Shown piece by piece: positions 62,627-64,000 of a stretch of 64,000 bases of DNA (position 1 is the first letter of the stretch; every line of letters begins with the position of its first letter). The notes under the pieces are model-generated. The model had not been told where the DNA came from, searched no databases, and saw nothing but the letters and a program-made list of their open reading frames with translations. Source of the DNA: Roseinatronobacter sp. S2 (GTDB taxonomy: Bacteria; Pseudomonadota; Alphaproteobacteria; Rhodobacterales; Rhodobacteraceae); assembly GCF_029581395.1 (NCBI RefSeq), contig NZ_CP121113.1, positions 2,848,001 through 2,912,000 of the forward strand. The letters are read 5' to 3'. The translations under genes were made by a program, and so were the position numbers.

Positions 62627-62653
62627 AAAAAAACCCCGCCAATTCAGGCGGGG
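62627..62653 (-). terminator. Rho-independent terminator of ccrM
   Basis: Minus strand: CCCCGCC-TGAATT-GGCGGGG followed by seven T. Located 57 bp after the ccrM stop. Confidence 0.88.
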
Positions 62654-62709
62654 TCAGTGGGTGTCCCGGCGGGAACCAAGGACACCGGCGGTAACTGTAA
62701 TACGAAAGG

Positions 62710-63918
<1,209 letters not shown>

Positions 63919-63959
63919 TCATGTAAGCTATGGACACAAGATTTTGCGTATGGGGGCGA

Positions 63960-64000
63960 ATGAACGTCTATGCTCTGGGGTTAGCCCCAAATCTGCTATG
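63960..64000 (+). CDS. Possible start of a plus-strand gene, cut by the window end
   Basis: ATG at 63960 after GGGGGCGA opens MNVYALGLAPNLL and remains open to the window end. Too short to identify. Confidence 0.3.
   Translation, partial: MNVYALGLAPNLL

Overview
The window looks like chromosome from a Rhodobacterales alphaproteobacterium (Roseobacter/Rhodobacter type). This rests on high GC and several gene sets typical of the group. These are an RpoE-ChrR pair beside an RpoE-type operon, a CcrM methyltransferase, GTA-type endolysin and holin genes, hemD-mic60-hemY, soxBDAG, an NDUFA12-DUF2155 pair, and a RibB protein with a degenerate RibA domain. No species call is possible from sequence alone.

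Layout. 1-4.6 kb: tail of a D-Ala-D-Ala carboxypeptidase, then the overlapping operon tmk-holB-tatD-MBL hydrolase-AEC transporter. 4.9-10.9 kb (minus): sodB and the sarcosine oxidase operon soxBDAG. 11.2-15.6 kb (minus): MFS carrier, a decayed transposase, an AraC/GyrI regulator with DUF1801 partner, and a lipoprotein. 15.7-19.5 kb: an ECF sigma factor with DUF1109/NrsF anti-sigma, divergent from a bufferin (metal-binding RiPP) operon bufA1-bufB-bufC-doxX. 19.7-25.3 kb: a type I restriction-modification operon (hsdM-hsdS-hsdR) with an OGG-fold glycosylase-like gene between hsdS and hsdR.

25.49-39.10 kb: a 13.6-kb integrated element that splits a chromosomal tRNA-Thr(CGT) gene inside its anticodon arm. 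It carries its own complete tRNA-Thr(CGT) of different sequence. It also has an unusual tyrosine recombinase, an AlpA-like HTH protein, two small Zn-ribbon proteins, an HNH protein, a DUF4055 portal, a small terminase subunit and a large terminase divided into separate ATPase and nuclease cistrons. There is a Panacea-type antitoxin with an unknown partner, a plus-strand operon of small genes behind two tandem palindromic operators, and a gene-free stretch rich in stem-loops. No capsid or tail gene is visible, so it resembles a phage satellite or a reduced prophage.

39.3-64 kb: core genome again. hemY, mic60 and hemD; tsaD-gpsA-YciI-EVE; selO; msrB; NDUFA12-DUF2155; aat; nusB-ribH-ribB; GTA-type endolysin and holin; DUF3775; a five-gene operon (FAD oxidoreductase, DUF1365, MFS, DUF3833, SDR) divergent from rpoE-chrR with matching RpoE-type promoters on both sides; an AhpD-like gene under a perfect FNR-type box; a gamma-glutamyltransferase; and ccrM with three GANTC sites in its upstream region.

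Four copies of an approximately 190-bp structured intergenic repeat lie in the core DNA (4.6, 47.4, 52.8 and 54.0 kb). I saw none in the integrated element.
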